Positions 8,371-17,238 are shown, numbered from the stretch's first letter. The stretch is 64,000 nucleotides of DNA from Falsiroseomonas ponticola (GCF_016805305.1 NZ_JAERQN010000002.1:186001-250000), one strand, 5' to 3'. Notes: generated by a model from the letters alone, not told the origin. Numbers and translations: made by a program.

Positions 8371-8562
8371 TCAGCGCATCCCGCGGGCGAGGGCGATCGC
8401 CTCCCGCAGCACCGCCATGTCGCCGACATGGTTGGCGAGGATGAGGGCGAGGCGCGCATCGAAGCGCCGCGCGGCCTCGGCATCCAGGCCGCGATGCGCC
8501 TCCATGACCAGGGCGAGGAAGCCGTCCGGGTCCTGGAGCCGGGGTGAGGTGTCGAGGCTCAT
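8371..8562 (-). CDS. DUF2783 family small protein
   Basis: 63-residue protein (SLDTSPRLQDPDGFLALVME then FDARLALILANHVGDMAVL). It closely fits DUF2783, a family of short proteins found directly downstream of MhpA-type FAD hydroxylases. Here it overlaps the end of the hydroxylase by 4 bp on the same strand, the expected arrangement. The biochemical role is unknown; an accessory or stabilising role for the monooxygenase is a guess from linkage alone. Confidence 0.75.
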   Translation of the reverse strand: MSLDTSPRLQDPDGFLALVMEAHRGLDAEAARRFDARLALILANHVGDMAVLREAIALARGMR

Positions 8563-10163
8563 GGTGATCTCCCCATCGCGCGGTCGATCGCGGCGCTGAC
8601 CGAGGCCTCGTCGAGCGCGGCGAAGCGGGCCGCGATGTGCTGGTCCGGCCGCAGCAGCACGGCGCCGCCGGGCGGCGCGCCGTAGCGCGCGGCGGCCAGG
8701 CCGCTATGGTCCCAGAGCGCGCCGGGCGTCTCCTCCGCCGTCACGAACAGGGTGCGCAGCCCGGGCAGCGTCGGTGCCCAGACGGCATCGAAGACCACCA
8801 GGCAGAAATCGCGGCCGAGATGGCGCAGCAGCCAGTCCGGCTGGCCGTCCCGCATCACCGGCGCATCCGGCGCCGGCGCGCCCGGCACCGCGCCGCCGCC
8901 CCAATGCCCGGAATCCGCGCTGTTCAGCGGGCTGCCCGCCAGCGTCGCGGGGCGGGACAGGCGGCCGGAATTCACCAGCGGGCGGGCGAAGGCGTGGTCC
9001 CGCGCCAGTTCCAGCACGGCGTCCCGCCAGGCGCGCGCGCCCTCCGATTTCGGCGTGATGAAGTCGGTGCTGCGGGTGGAGTTGAGGATGTTCTCGTCCG
9101 TCGCGGGCACGCGTTCGGCATCGTAGCTGTCGAGCAGCCGCTCCGGCGCCGCCCCCCGCAGCACGGCGGCGAGCTTCCAGGCGAGGTTGTCGGCATCCTG
9201 CACCCCGCCATTGCCGCCACGCGCGCCGAAGGGGCTGACCTGGTGCGCGCTGTCGCCGGCGAAGATCACGCGGCCATGCCGGAATTTCTCGAGGCGCCGG
9301 CAGCGGAAGGTATAGACGCTGACCCATTCCAGCTCGAAGGGCACGTCGGGGCCCAGCATGGCGCGGACGCGGGGGATGACGCGGTCGGGATGCTTCTCGG
9401 CCTCCGGATCGGCATCCCAGCCCAGCTGGAAATCGATGCGCCAGACATCGTCGGGCTGCTTATGCAGAAGCACGGACTGCCCGGGATGGAAGGGCGGGTC
9501 GAACCAGAACCAGCGTTCGGTCGGGAAGGCCACGTCGCCCTTGATCACCACGTCCGCGATCAGGAAGCGGTCGCGGAAGACCTGGCCGGTGAAGGGCAGG
9601 CCCATCGCCTCCCGCAGCGGGGAGCGGGCGCCGTCGCAGGCCAGCAGCCAATCGGTCGTGAGGGTGTAGGCGCCGCCGGGCGCCTCGACCGAGAGCGCGA
9701 CGCGGTCCGCGCCGGGCTCGATGCCGGCCACGCGGTGCTTCCAGCGGAGATCGACGCCCGCCTCCACGCAGGCCTCCACCAGCCATTCCTCGACGTAGTA
9801 CTGCTGCAGGTTCACGAAGGCCGGGTATTCATGGCCCTGCTCCGGCAGCAGGTCGAATTCATAGGCTTCCTGGTCGCGGTGGAAGACGCGGCCGGTCTTC
9901 CAGGTCACGCCCTTGGCGCGGAGCTTCTCGCCGAGCCCGAGCCGGCCATAGATCTCCAGCGTCCGCTTGGCGAAGCAGATGGCGCGGGAGCCGGTGGAGA
10001 CGGTGTCGTCATCATCCAGCACCGTCACGGGGATGCCGTGGCGCGCCAGGTCCAGCGCCAGCGTCAGCCCGACCAGCCCGGCGCCCACCACGACGACGCC
10101 GCGGGCTTCGGGGCCGGCGGGCGGCGGCGGCGCGGCGTAGCGGGGGTTGGCGTGGGTGGGCAT
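8559..10163 (-). CDS. MhpA-like FAD-dependent aromatic hydroxylase
   Basis: 534-residue class A flavoprotein monooxygenase, similar to 3-(3-hydroxyphenyl)propionate hydroxylase, which uses NAD(P)H and O2 to hydroxylate a phenolic ring. The FAD motif is VVGAGLVGLTLALDLARHG (about 24-42). The second FAD motif is GDSAHQVSPFGARGGNGGVQ, with DADNLAWKLA. The C-terminal thioredoxin-like region (PDAPVMRDGQ to the end) is shorter than in PheA-type enzymes. It sits between an MBL-fold gene upstream and DUF2783 downstream, so it is probably part of an aromatic-acid degradation unit. The exact substrate is not predictable. Confidence 0.82.
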   Translation of the reverse strand: MPTHANPRYAAPPPPAGPEARGVVVVGAGLVGLTLALDLARHGIPVTVLDDDDTVSTGSRAICFAKRTLEIYGRLGLGEKLRAKGVTWKTGRVFHRDQEAYEFDLLPEQGHEYPAFVNLQQYYVEEWLVEACVEAGVDLRWKHRVAGIEPGADRVALSVEAPGGAYTLTTDWLLACDGARSPLREAMGLPFTGQVFRDRFLIADVVIKGDVAFPTERWFWFDPPFHPGQSVLLHKQPDDVWRIDFQLGWDADPEAEKHPDRVIPRVRAMLGPDVPFELEWVSVYTFRCRRLEKFRHGRVIFAGDSAHQVSPFGARGGNGGVQDADNLAWKLAAVLRGAAPERLLDSYDAERVPATDENILNSTRSTDFITPKSEGARAWRDAVLELARDHAFARPLVNSGRLSRPATLAGSPLNSADSGHWGGGAVPGAPAPDAPVMRDGQPDWLLRHLGRDFCLVVFDAVWAPTLPGLRTLFVTAEETPGALWDHSGLAAARYGAPPGGAVLLRPDQHIAARFAALDEASVSAAIDRAMGRSP

Positions 10164-10169
10164 GGCGCC

Positions 10170-11150
10170 TCAGCCATGCACCTCCGCGCTCTTCATCGCC
10201 GTGCCGTGTTCCAGCGCGCGCCACATCTCCACGTCGCGTTCCGCCGTCCAGATGCGCGGATGGTCCAGGCCCTTCGCCTCGTCGAAGGCGCGGGTCACGT
10301 TGAAGGGCATGCAGTGCTCGAAGATCACCCAGGACCCGTATTTCGGGCGCATGAAGCCCATGGTGTCGTCGTAGATCTCCTTCAGCCCCCAGCCCTTGGC
10401 CACGCCTTCGCGCACCCGGGTGAAGAGGTCCGTGGTGAAGGACCGCGTGCCCTCGATCGCGTCGCGGCAATCATCCTTCGTCATCAGCGCGCGGCCGCGG
10501 CCGGGCACCATCCGCTCCGCCCCCAGCGCCGCGACCGCATCGAGCGTCCTCGACCAGTCCGCGAAATGCGCGTCGCCGCAATAGGGGGTGGCGCCGAACT
10601 CCACCGTATCCCCGGCGAAGAGCACCTTCTCCTTCGGCAGCCAGACCACCGTGTCGCCGGCGGTGTGGCTGCGGCCGACATGGATGATCTGCGCTTCCCG
10701 GTCGCCCAGCCACAGGGTCATGCGCTTGTCGAAGCTGTGCGTCGGCCAGGTGAGGCCGGGGATGCTCTCCTTCCCCCGGAACAGGCGGGGGAAGCGGCCG
10801 ATCTCGCTGTCCATGTCCTGCCGGCCGCGTTCCACGATCAGGTCGCGCGTCGCCTCGCTGGCGATGATGACGGGGTTGCCGTAGCCGGAGGCGCCGAGCA
10901 CGCGGACCGCGTGGTAATGCGTCAGCACCACCTGGCCGACATGGCGCGGCGTGACGGTGGCGATGCGGGCCATCACGTCCTGCGCCATGGCGGGCGTTGC
11001 CTGCGCATCCACCACCACCACGCCGTCGGGCCCCACGATCACGCCGGAATTGGGATCGCCCTCGGCGGTATAGGCGAAGAGGCCCGGGCCCAGCTCGTCG
11101 AATGAGACGGTCTTCTCGGCCAGGTCGTTCGCCGATGCGAATCCGGACAT
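10170..11150 (-). CDS. MBL-fold metallo-hydrolase with degenerate HxHxDH motif
   Basis: 326 residues with the alpha-beta/beta-alpha metallo-beta-lactamase fold. Recognisable pieces are VIVGPDGVVVVDAQ, the first metal motif THYHAVR (His78, His80), GRSHTAGDTVVWLP (His162, Asp166) and VLFAGDTVEFG (Asp181). The canonical HxHxDH has become HxHxVR, losing the Asp and His that normally bind the second metal. It may be a mono-metal enzyme or a distinct subfamily. It is 6 bp upstream of the MhpA-like gene and probably co-transcribed, suggesting hydrolysis of an ester or lactone intermediate. Confidence 0.75.
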   Translation of the reverse strand: MSGFASANDLAEKTVSFDELGPGLFAYTAEGDPNSGVIVGPDGVVVVDAQATPAMAQDVMARIATVTPRHVGQVVLTHYHAVRVLGASGYGNPVIIASEATRDLIVERGRQDMDSEIGRFPRLFRGKESIPGLTWPTHSFDKRMTLWLGDREAQIIHVGRSHTAGDTVVWLPKEKVLFAGDTVEFGATPYCGDAHFADWSRTLDAVAALGAERMVPGRGRALMTKDDCRDAIEGTRSFTTDLFTRVREGVAKGWGLKEIYDDTMGFMRPKYGSWVIFEHCMPFNVTRAFDEAKGLDHPRIWTAERDVEMWRALEHGTAMKSAEVHG

Positions 11151-11343
11151 GGGGCTTCCTCCGCGGTGCTTGCAAGGGTGGCATGGGCCCGGCGCGGATC
11201 AAGCGCAAGCCTGAGCCATGGCAACGACTTTCCCATTCCGGGAGCGTTCTGCATGAAGTAAATCACCATTCCAATCAAGTTCCCGCGCGGCTACCCTGCA
11301 AGCGTTGGATGGCGCCGGCGGGGTGCCTGATCGACGGGGAACA

Positions 11344-12078
11344 ATGACCAGAAATGCGAGCCTGACGCCTCTGCCTGGCTCCTGCGCCGCCTGTGCCGTG
11401 CGACCCTTCGCCCTGTTCAGGGTTGTGCCGCAGGCCCGGGTCGGTGAGATCGCGAAGGTCCGGTCGGGCGTGCGCCTGGTGCGGGCCGGGGAAGCGATCC
11501 ATGACAGCGTCTTCACCCTCTATGCCGGCTGGGCCTTCTCCTGGACCGCGACGCCCGATGGCCGCCGCCAGGTGCTGGACTTCCACCTGCCCGGCGACCT
11601 GGTGGAGCGCAGCGAGGATGGCGCGGAGGTGGAGGCGCTGACCGATGCCTCCTTCTGCATCCTCGCGCGCGACCGGCTGTGCGAGTTCATGGGCCGCGAC
11701 CCGGGCCTCGCCCTGTCCTACGCCGAGGGGCTGACGCGCGACCGCGCCCGGATGCGCGAACGCCTGACCAGCCTCGGCCGGCGGGATGCGGCGGGGCGCG
11801 TCGCGCATCTGCTGCTGGAACTGCACGGGCGGCTGGCGCGCCGCGGCGGGGCGGATGCCCGCGGCGCCGCCGTGCCGCTGAAGCAGGCGCATCTGGCGGA
11901 TGCGCTGGGCCTCTCGGTGGAACACGCCAACCGGGCGCTGGCCGCCATGCGGAAGGACGGGATCGCGACGCTGAACAAGGGGCGGCTCGAGATCCTGGAC
12001 CGGGAGGCGCTGGAGGACATGGCCGGCTGGTCGGGCCCCGCGCAGCCCGGCATGCTGGCGCGCACCCTGGCGGTGTGA
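11344..12078 (+). CDS. Crp/Fnr-family transcriptional regulator
   Basis: 244 residues: a cyclic-nucleotide-binding-type beta barrel (about 25-140) and a C-terminal helix-turn-helix (about 150-225, including LSVEHANRALAAMRKDGIA). The N-terminus has a CAAC pair (Cys14, Cys17) as in oxygen-sensing FNR/FixK proteins, and another Cys near SFCILARD. The third clustered Cys of the usual iron-sulfur site is missing, since PFALF occupies that stretch. ATG 11344 was chosen because GGGGA lies 7 bp upstream. It diverges from the MBL/MhpA cluster and may control it. Confidence 0.82.
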   Translation: MTRNASLTPLPGSCAACAVRPFALFRVVPQARVGEIAKVRSGVRLVRAGEAIHDSVFTLYAGWAFSWTATPDGRRQVLDFHLPGDLVERSEDGAEVEALTDASFCILARDRLCEFMGRDPGLALSYAEGLTRDRARMRERLTSLGRRDAAGRVAHLLLELHGRLARRGGADARGAAVPLKQAHLADALGLSVEHANRALAAMRKDGIATLNKGRLEILDREALEDMAGWSGPAQPGMLARTLAV

Positions 12079-12118
12079 GGGGCGGCCGGGCTAGCTTTCC
12101 GGCCCGAGACCGCTCCGG

Positions 12119-12766
12119 ATGCCGACCATGATGCCGTCCCTGCTGCGCCGACTGGCCGCCCTGCTGCCGCTGCTGCTGCTGGCCGTGCCGCCGGCGCAGG
12201 CGCAGGCGCAGCAGGGCGACCCGTCCTTCACCCTGGTCAACCGCAGCGGCCAGGTGATCAACGAGATCTACGTCTCCCCGACGCGGGAGCCGAACTGGGG
12301 CCGCGACCTGCTGGGCCAGTCCACCCTGGCGAATGGGCGGAGCTTCCCCGTGCGCATCGCGCCCTCCGCCGGCTGCCGGCAGGATATCCGCGTGGTCTAT
12401 GCGGATGGCCGGCCGGAGGAACGGCGCAACCAGGATACCTGCGCGATCACGGAGATGGTCTTCGGCACCGCCGCGCCGCGCGCGCCCCAGGCGGGCGCAT
12501 CGCCGAACCCGGGGGGCAACCCGTCCTTCAACCTGGTGAATCGCGGCCGGGCCGCGATCCGGGAGATCTACGTCTCCTCCGCCCGGGACAATGACTGGGG
12601 GCCGGATCGCCTGGGCCAGAACACGCTGCCCATCGGCCAGCACCTGCCCGTGCAGCTGCCGCAGGGCGATTGCGTGAACGATATCCGCATCGTCTGGATG
12701 GATGGCCGGCCGGAGGAACGCCGCGCCGTGGACACCTGCCAGCTGGTGAACGTGGTCTTCCCCTGA
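12119..12766 (+). CDS. Secreted protein with two tandem Cys-containing domains, unknown function
   Basis: 215 residues. A signal peptide (about 1-32, LPLLLLAVPPAQAQA) precedes two copies of a domain of about 80 residues. Copy 1 reads FTLVNRSGQVINEIYVSP, NWGRDLLGQSTL, CRQDIRVVYADGRPEERR, DTC. Copy 2 reads FNLVNRGRAAIREIYVSS, DWGPDRLGQNTL, CVNDIRIVWMDGRPEERR, DTC. Each copy has two Cys, likely a disulfide in the periplasm. A short Pro/Ala/Gly linker joins them. No named family is recognised with confidence. Its last base overlaps the FkbM gene start. Confidence 0.7.
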   Translation: MPTMMPSLLRRLAALLPLLLLAVPPAQAQAQQGDPSFTLVNRSGQVINEIYVSPTREPNWGRDLLGQSTLANGRSFPVRIAPSAGCRQDIRVVYADGRPEERRNQDTCAITEMVFGTAAPRAPQAGASPNPGGNPSFNLVNRGRAAIREIYVSSARDNDWGPDRLGQNTLPIGQHLPVQLPQGDCVNDIRIVWMDGRPEERRAVDTCQLVNVVFP

Positions 12767-13551
12767 TGGCGTCGCTGGCGGAGCAGTACCGCGCGCTGCG
12801 GGACCGGCGCCAGGCCGGCGATCCGCCGGATTTCGAGGCGCTGCTGCGCCGCTTCTACACCGGCTTCCTGAAGCCGGGCGACACGGCCATCGATGTCGGC
12901 GCCTTCAAGGGCAAGCACACCTTCCCCATCGCCGCCGCCATCGCCGGCCCCGGTGCCGCGCTGCACGCGATCGAGCCCAACCCGGACATGGCGGCCGGGC
13001 TGCGCGCGCGCATCGCCGCCGACCCCGCGCTGTCCTTCGTCATGCTGCATGAATGCGCGGCGGCGGCGGAGAACGGCATCGCCGAATTCATCATCGCGGT
13101 GGAAACGCCGGGCTATAGCGGCCTGCGCCAGCGGGACTACGACCAGCCCGATGTCACCACGCGGCGCATCGGCGTGCACACCGTGCGGCTCGACTGGCTG
13201 CTGCCGCACCTGCCGGGCCTCGCCTACATCAAGCTCGACATCGAGGGCGGCGAGTTCGACGCGCTGCGGGGGGCGCAGGGGCTGCTGGACCGCCACCGCC
13301 CCGCCATCAGCTTCGAATTCGGCCGCCGCGCCTATGGCGCCTATGGCGTCGATCCCGCCGCGGTCTTCGACTGGTTCGAGGCGCGGCGCTACGCGCTGTT
13401 CGACATCATCGGCAACCCGCTGCGGGTGAAGGACCGCTTCCTGCGCGCGGATCGCCTGCCCGGCGTCTTCGACTTCCTGGCGGTGCCGGCGGAAAACCGC
13501 AACCTGCTGCGGCTGGCGCAGGCGCAGCAGGACCCGCCGCTCACCACGTAA
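12766..13551 (+). CDS. FkbM family methyltransferase
   Basis: 261-residue SAM-dependent methyltransferase. Motif I is AIDVGAFKGKHTFPIA (about 41-56), the acidic strand end is LHAIEPNP, and the FkbM-specific block is YIKLDIEGGEFDALRGA near residue 160. FkbM-type enzymes O-methylate sugars or polyketides. ATG 12766 shares a base with the upstream stop, pointing to co-expression with the duplicated-domain secreted protein. Its 3' end overlaps the convergent histidine-kinase gene by 11 bp. The acceptor is unknown. Confidence 0.85.
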   Translation: MASLAEQYRALRDRRQAGDPPDFEALLRRFYTGFLKPGDTAIDVGAFKGKHTFPIAAAIAGPGAALHAIEPNPDMAAGLRARIAADPALSFVMLHECAAAAENGIAEFIIAVETPGYSGLRQRDYDQPDVTTRRIGVHTVRLDWLLPHLPGLAYIKLDIEGGEFDALRGAQGLLDRHRPAISFEFGRRAYGAYGVDPAAVFDWFEARRYALFDIIGNPLRVKDRFLRADRLPGVFDFLAVPAENRNLLRLAQAQQDPPLTT

Positions 13552-14839
13552 GGCGCACGCGCAGGCCCGGGGCCGCATCCTCGAGCGCGATGCGCATCCC
13601 GTGCAGCTCCGCCACCGCCGCCACCAGCGCAAGGCCGAGCCCCGTGCCCGGCGTGGCCCGCGCGGCATCCAGGCGATGGAAGCGGCGGAACACCTGGCCG
13701 CGCGCCTCCGCCGGGATGCCCGGCCCGTCATCGGCGATGGTGATCGCGCGATCCTCCAGCGCCAGGCGCACCGTGCCATCCGCGCGGCCGTGGCGGATGG
13801 CGTTCTCCACCAGGTTGGCCAGCATCTGCACCAGCAATTCACGGTCGCCCTGGATGACCGCGCCATGGTCGATCCGCGCCACCAGGATCTGCCCGCGCTC
13901 CTGCGCCGCGGGGGCGTAGAGTTCGGCGACGGTGGCGCAGACCTCATCCAGCGCCACCGGCGCGAAGGCCGCGCGGCGGGCGCCGCTCTCGACCTCCGCG
14001 ATGCGCAGCAGGGCGGCGAAGATGTCGAGGATGCGGTCGCATTCCGCGACGGCTTCCTCCGCCCCCTCCATCGATTCCAGCCGGCGGCGCAGGCGGGTGA
14101 GGGGCGTGCGCAGGTCATGCGCGATGTCGTCGCTGACCTGCCGCAGCGCGGCCATGGTGAGCTGCAGGCGGTCCAGCGTCGCGTTCACGCGCCGCGCCAG
14201 CTGGTCGAACTCGTCGCCGCCGGGGCGGGCCGCGAGCCGCACCTCCATCCGCCCCTCCTCCACCTGCGCCAGGGCGCGTTCCATGCTGGCGGCGCGGCGG
14301 GCGACGCCGCGGCCCACCAGCAGCCCGCCGCCCAGCGCCAGCAGGATGGCCGCGCCGCCCACCCAGCCGGCGGCGCCCAGCAATTGCGCCTCCAGAGCCC
14401 TGACCGGCGCCAGGTCGCGGCCCACCAGAAGAAAGTGGTTGGCGGGGAGCGCGGTGCCGAAGGCCAGCATCACGCTGTCCTCCCGCGCCGTATCGACCTC
14501 GATGCTCGACCAGCCGGCCTGGCGAGGTGCCACGGCGAGGTTGCCGGCGATGCGCCCGCCATCGGGGCCCGACAGCAGGAAGAACTGCGTGCCGCCCCGG
14601 TCGGCGGCGATCCGCGCCTCGATCGACAGCGCGAGGGAGGGCACGCCGCCAAGCCGCGCGGCGTTCAGCAGCACGCCGACATCGCGCTCGATCTCGGCCG
14701 CGATCTGCCGCACGGCGAAGCGCGAGGTCGCCCAGTAGCCGATGCCCGCGAGCAGCGCCGTGCCGAGCAGCGTGAGGGCCAGGTGCAGCAGCGTGATGCG
14801 GAAGCCCGTGGTGCCGGCCCAGCGGCGCAGCGCGGTCAT
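13541..14839 (-). CDS. HAMP-containing sensor histidine kinase
   Basis: 432 residues. TM1 (about 15-36), a periplasmic sensor of about 115 residues, TM2 (about 153-177), a HAMP domain (about 178-230), then HisKA with the phospho-acceptor His241 in SDDIAHDLRTPLTRL and an HATPase domain (NLVENAIRHG, DDGPGIP, GTGLGLALV). ATG 14839 overlaps the response-regulator stop by 4 bp; upstream in-frame codons belong to the regulator gene. With its partner it diverges from the Do-protease gene, suggesting an envelope-stress type system, but the signal is unknown. Confidence 0.9.
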   Translation of the reverse strand: MTALRRWAGTTGFRITLLHLALTLLGTALLAGIGYWATSRFAVRQIAAEIERDVGVLLNAARLGGVPSLALSIEARIAADRGGTQFFLLSGPDGGRIAGNLAVAPRQAGWSSIEVDTAREDSVMLAFGTALPANHFLLVGRDLAPVRALEAQLLGAAGWVGGAAILLALGGGLLVGRGVARRAASMERALAQVEEGRMEVRLAARPGGDEFDQLARRVNATLDRLQLTMAALRQVSDDIAHDLRTPLTRLRRRLESMEGAEEAVAECDRILDIFAALLRIAEVESGARRAAFAPVALDEVCATVAELYAPAAQERGQILVARIDHGAVIQGDRELLVQMLANLVENAIRHGRADGTVRLALEDRAITIADDGPGIPAEARGQVFRRFHRLDAARATPGTGLGLALVAAVAELHGMRIALEDAAPGLRVRLTW

Positions 14840-15510
14840 GGATCGGGCGGCCGGATGGTGTAGCCCGCGCCGCGCAGCGTCTGGATCAGATGCGGCTCCC
14901 CGAGCTTGGCGCGCAGCCGGCTGACATGCGTCTCCACCACGGAGGTGCGCGGGTCGAAATGGATGTCCCAGACGCCTTCCAGCAGCATGCTGCGCGTGAC
15001 CACGCGCCCGGCATGGCGCAGCAGGTATTCGAGCAGCCGCCATTCGCGCGGCTGCAGGTCGATCCGCTGGCCCGCGCGCGTGACGGTGCGGCGCAGCAGG
15101 TCCATCTCCAGGTCGGCCACGCGCAGCGCCGTCGCCTCCTGCGCCATGGCGGCGGGGCGGCGGCCCAGCGCGTGCACGCGCGCCAGCAGCTCCGGCAGCG
15201 CGAAGGGTTTCGCGAGGTAGTCATCCGCGCCGGCATCCAGGCCTTCCACGCGGTCGTTCAACGATCCTCGGGCGGTCAGCATCAGGGCGGGGGTGGCGAT
15301 GCCGGCGGCGCGCAGCGCGCGGACCAGGCCGAGCCCATCCAGGCCCGGCAGCATGCGGTCCACCACCAGCACCTCGAACCCCCCGCCGATCGCCTCCATC
15401 AGCCCCTGCCTGCCATCGGCGACATGGCTGACCAGGTGCCCCGCCGCACCCAGCGCGCGGGCGATGTCGGCGGCCGTGCCCGCATCATCCTCCACCAGCA
15501 GGATCCGCAA
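14836..15510 (-). CDS. OmpR-family response regulator
   Basis: 224 residues. The receiver domain has acidic residues VEDD at 7-10, phospho-acceptor Asp51 in VVDRMLPGLDG, the Thr in MLTARG and Lys in YLAKPF. It is followed by a winged-helix OmpR/PhoB DNA-binding domain (REWRLLEYLLRHAGRVVTR, HVSRLRAKLG, LRGAGYTI). The start appears to be TTG at 15510, preceded by an AAGGGGG purine tract; no ATG exists at the domain boundary. It is translationally coupled to the kinase. The protease gene starts 122 bp away on the other strand and is a plausible target. Confidence 0.9.
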   Translation of the reverse strand: MRILLVEDDAGTAADIARALGAAGHLVSHVADGRQGLMEAIGGGFEVLVVDRMLPGLDGLGLVRALRAAGIATPALMLTARGSLNDRVEGLDAGADDYLAKPFALPELLARVHALGRRPAAMAQEATALRVADLEMDLLRRTVTRAGQRIDLQPREWRLLEYLLRHAGRVVTRSMLLEGVWDIHFDPRTSVVETHVSRLRAKLGEPHLIQTLRGAGYTIRPPDP

Positions 15511-15631
15511 CCCGCGCCCCCTTCGACCTTACCGATCCGTATGCCTGCCGCGAGCAGCCCGAGAGGGCGGCCCGCTACCTCCACGACACGCCTTCCCGTT
15601 CAGGGAGGGACGCTTCGCAGAGGGATACACC

Positions 15632-17137
15632 ATGAGCGACAAGTCCCAGCCCGCCCGCAAGGCCCCCGGCGGGAAGCGGCATTTCTGGGCCGCCGGTTTC
15701 CTGGCCCTGGCCTTGGGCACCACGGCGCTGACGACGCTGCCGATGGCCGGCAGCGCCCAGACGACGGCGCCGGGCGCCCCGGCCGTGGTGCTGCCGCATC
15801 AGCGCGGCCCACAGGGCTTCGCGGACCTCGCCGCCCGCGTCGCGCCCTCCGTGGTGCGCGTGACCGTGACCGGCCAGGTGGAGGCGACGCCAGCCTCCGT
15901 CGAGATCCCGCCGGAGCTGCGCGGCACGCCGCTGGAACAGTTCTTCCGCCAGTTCGAGCGTGGCCAGCGCGCGCCGCGCGGCGAACAGCGGGGCGAACAA
16001 CGCCGCAGCGTCGGCCAGGGCAGCGGCTTCATCATCGATGCCGCCGGCTACATCGTCACCAACAACCACGTGGTGGGGGAGGCCTCCGCCGTGAAGGTGG
16101 AGCTGACCGATGGACGCGAACTGCCCGCCCGTGTCATCGGCACGGACCCGCAGACGGATCTGGCGCTGCTGAAGGTGGAAGCGGGCGGCCCGCTGCCCGC
16201 CGTGACCTGGGGCGATAGCGACCAGCTCCGCGTCGGCGACTGGGTGGTGGCCATGGGCAATCCCTTCGGCCTGGGCGGCAGCGTGACGGCGGGCATCGTC
16301 TCCGCCCGCGGCCGGCAGATCGGCGCCGGGCCCTATGACGACTTCATCCAGACCGATGCCCCGATCAACCCGGGCAATTCGGGCGGCCCACTGTTCAATG
16401 CGAATGGTGAGGTGGTCGGCATCAACACCGCCATCTATGCGCCGGCGGGCGGCAATGTCGGCATCGGCTTCGCGGTGCCGGCGCGGATGGCGCGCCATGT
16501 CATCACGGACCTGCAGCAGGATGGCCGCGTGGCCCGCGGCTGGCTCGGCGTCTCCATGCAGCCGCTGAACGCGGAACTGGCCAGCGCGCTGCGCCTGCCG
16601 GATACGCGGGGCGTGCTGGTGGCGGGGGTGGAGCCCGGCAGCCCCGCCGCCGCCGCCGGCGTGAAGGCGGGGGACGTGGTGGTCGGCATCGATGGCCGCC
16701 CGGTCGCCGTGGCGCGGGACCTGGCGGTGGCGGTGGCGGAGGCCTCGCCGCGTTCCACGGCCACGCTCACCCTGCTGCGCGACGGCCAGCGGGTGGAGCA
16801 GGCCGTGACGCTCGGCCAGCGGGAGGCCCCGCGGCAGGAGGCCCGCGCCGGCGGGGCGGAGGCGCCGCGCCAGGCCTCGCTCGGCCTGCGCCTGTCCACC
16901 GGCAAGGCGGGCGATGGCGTGACGGTGGCCGCGGTGGAGCCCGGCAGCATCGCCGCCACGCGGGGCCTGCAGGCGGGCGACGTGATCCTGCGGGCGGGTG
17001 AGCGCGAGGTGCGCCGGCCGGAGGATGTCAGCCAGGCCGTCGCCGCGGCCCGCAGCGCGGGGCGCCCGGCCATCGCGCTGCAGGTGGCGCGGGACGGCGG
17101 CCGCGCCTTCATCGCCCTGCCGCTGAACGCGGGCTGA
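15632..17137 (+). CDS. Do-family (DegP/HtrA-like) periplasmic serine protease
   Basis: 501 residues. A signal/anchor segment (about 17-42) precedes a trypsin-like domain with catalytic triad His146 (TNNHVVG), Asp176 (DPQTDLALL) and Ser250 (NPGNSGGPLF). Two PDZ domains follow (about 285-375 and 405-495; RGWLGVSMQPL starts the first). It degrades or refolds misfolded envelope proteins. A Gln/Arg-rich LA loop (about 108-128) lies before the barrel strand carrying the His. ATG 15632 follows GGAGGG and precedes the signal sequence. It is divergent from the two-component system, a common arrangement for stress-responsive proteases. Confidence 0.93.
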   Translation: MSDKSQPARKAPGGKRHFWAAGFLALALGTTALTTLPMAGSAQTTAPGAPAVVLPHQRGPQGFADLAARVAPSVVRVTVTGQVEATPASVEIPPELRGTPLEQFFRQFERGQRAPRGEQRGEQRRSVGQGSGFIIDAAGYIVTNNHVVGEASAVKVELTDGRELPARVIGTDPQTDLALLKVEAGGPLPAVTWGDSDQLRVGDWVVAMGNPFGLGGSVTAGIVSARGRQIGAGPYDDFIQTDAPINPGNSGGPLFNANGEVVGINTAIYAPAGGNVGIGFAVPARMARHVITDLQQDGRVARGWLGVSMQPLNAELASALRLPDTRGVLVAGVEPGSPAAAAGVKAGDVVVGIDGRPVAVARDLAVAVAEASPRSTATLTLLRDGQRVEQAVTLGQREAPRQEARAGGAEAPRQASLGLRLSTGKAGDGVTVAAVEPGSIAATRGLQAGDVILRAGEREVRRPEDVSQAVAAARSAGRPAIALQVARDGGRAFIALPLNAG

Positions 17138-17210
17138 TGGGGTTCCGGCCGCGCGGTCTTCGCCGCTACCCTGGCCGTCGAATGGCAGGGTGACCGCGAC
17201 AGATCGATGA

Positions 17211-17238
17211 GCCCTCTCCCCCCGGGGAGGGGGAGAGG
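17211..17238. repeat. CCTCTCCC/GGGAGAGG palindromic element
   Basis: CCTCTCCC at 17213-17220 pairs with GGGAGAGG at 17231-17238 around a CCCGGGG-containing centre, and is followed by GGGTGAGG. This motif resembles short palindromic intergenic repeats common in GC-rich proteobacteria. It lies in the leader between the protease and the isocitrate-lyase-family gene and could act as a transcription or mRNA-stability element. Confidence 0.55.
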
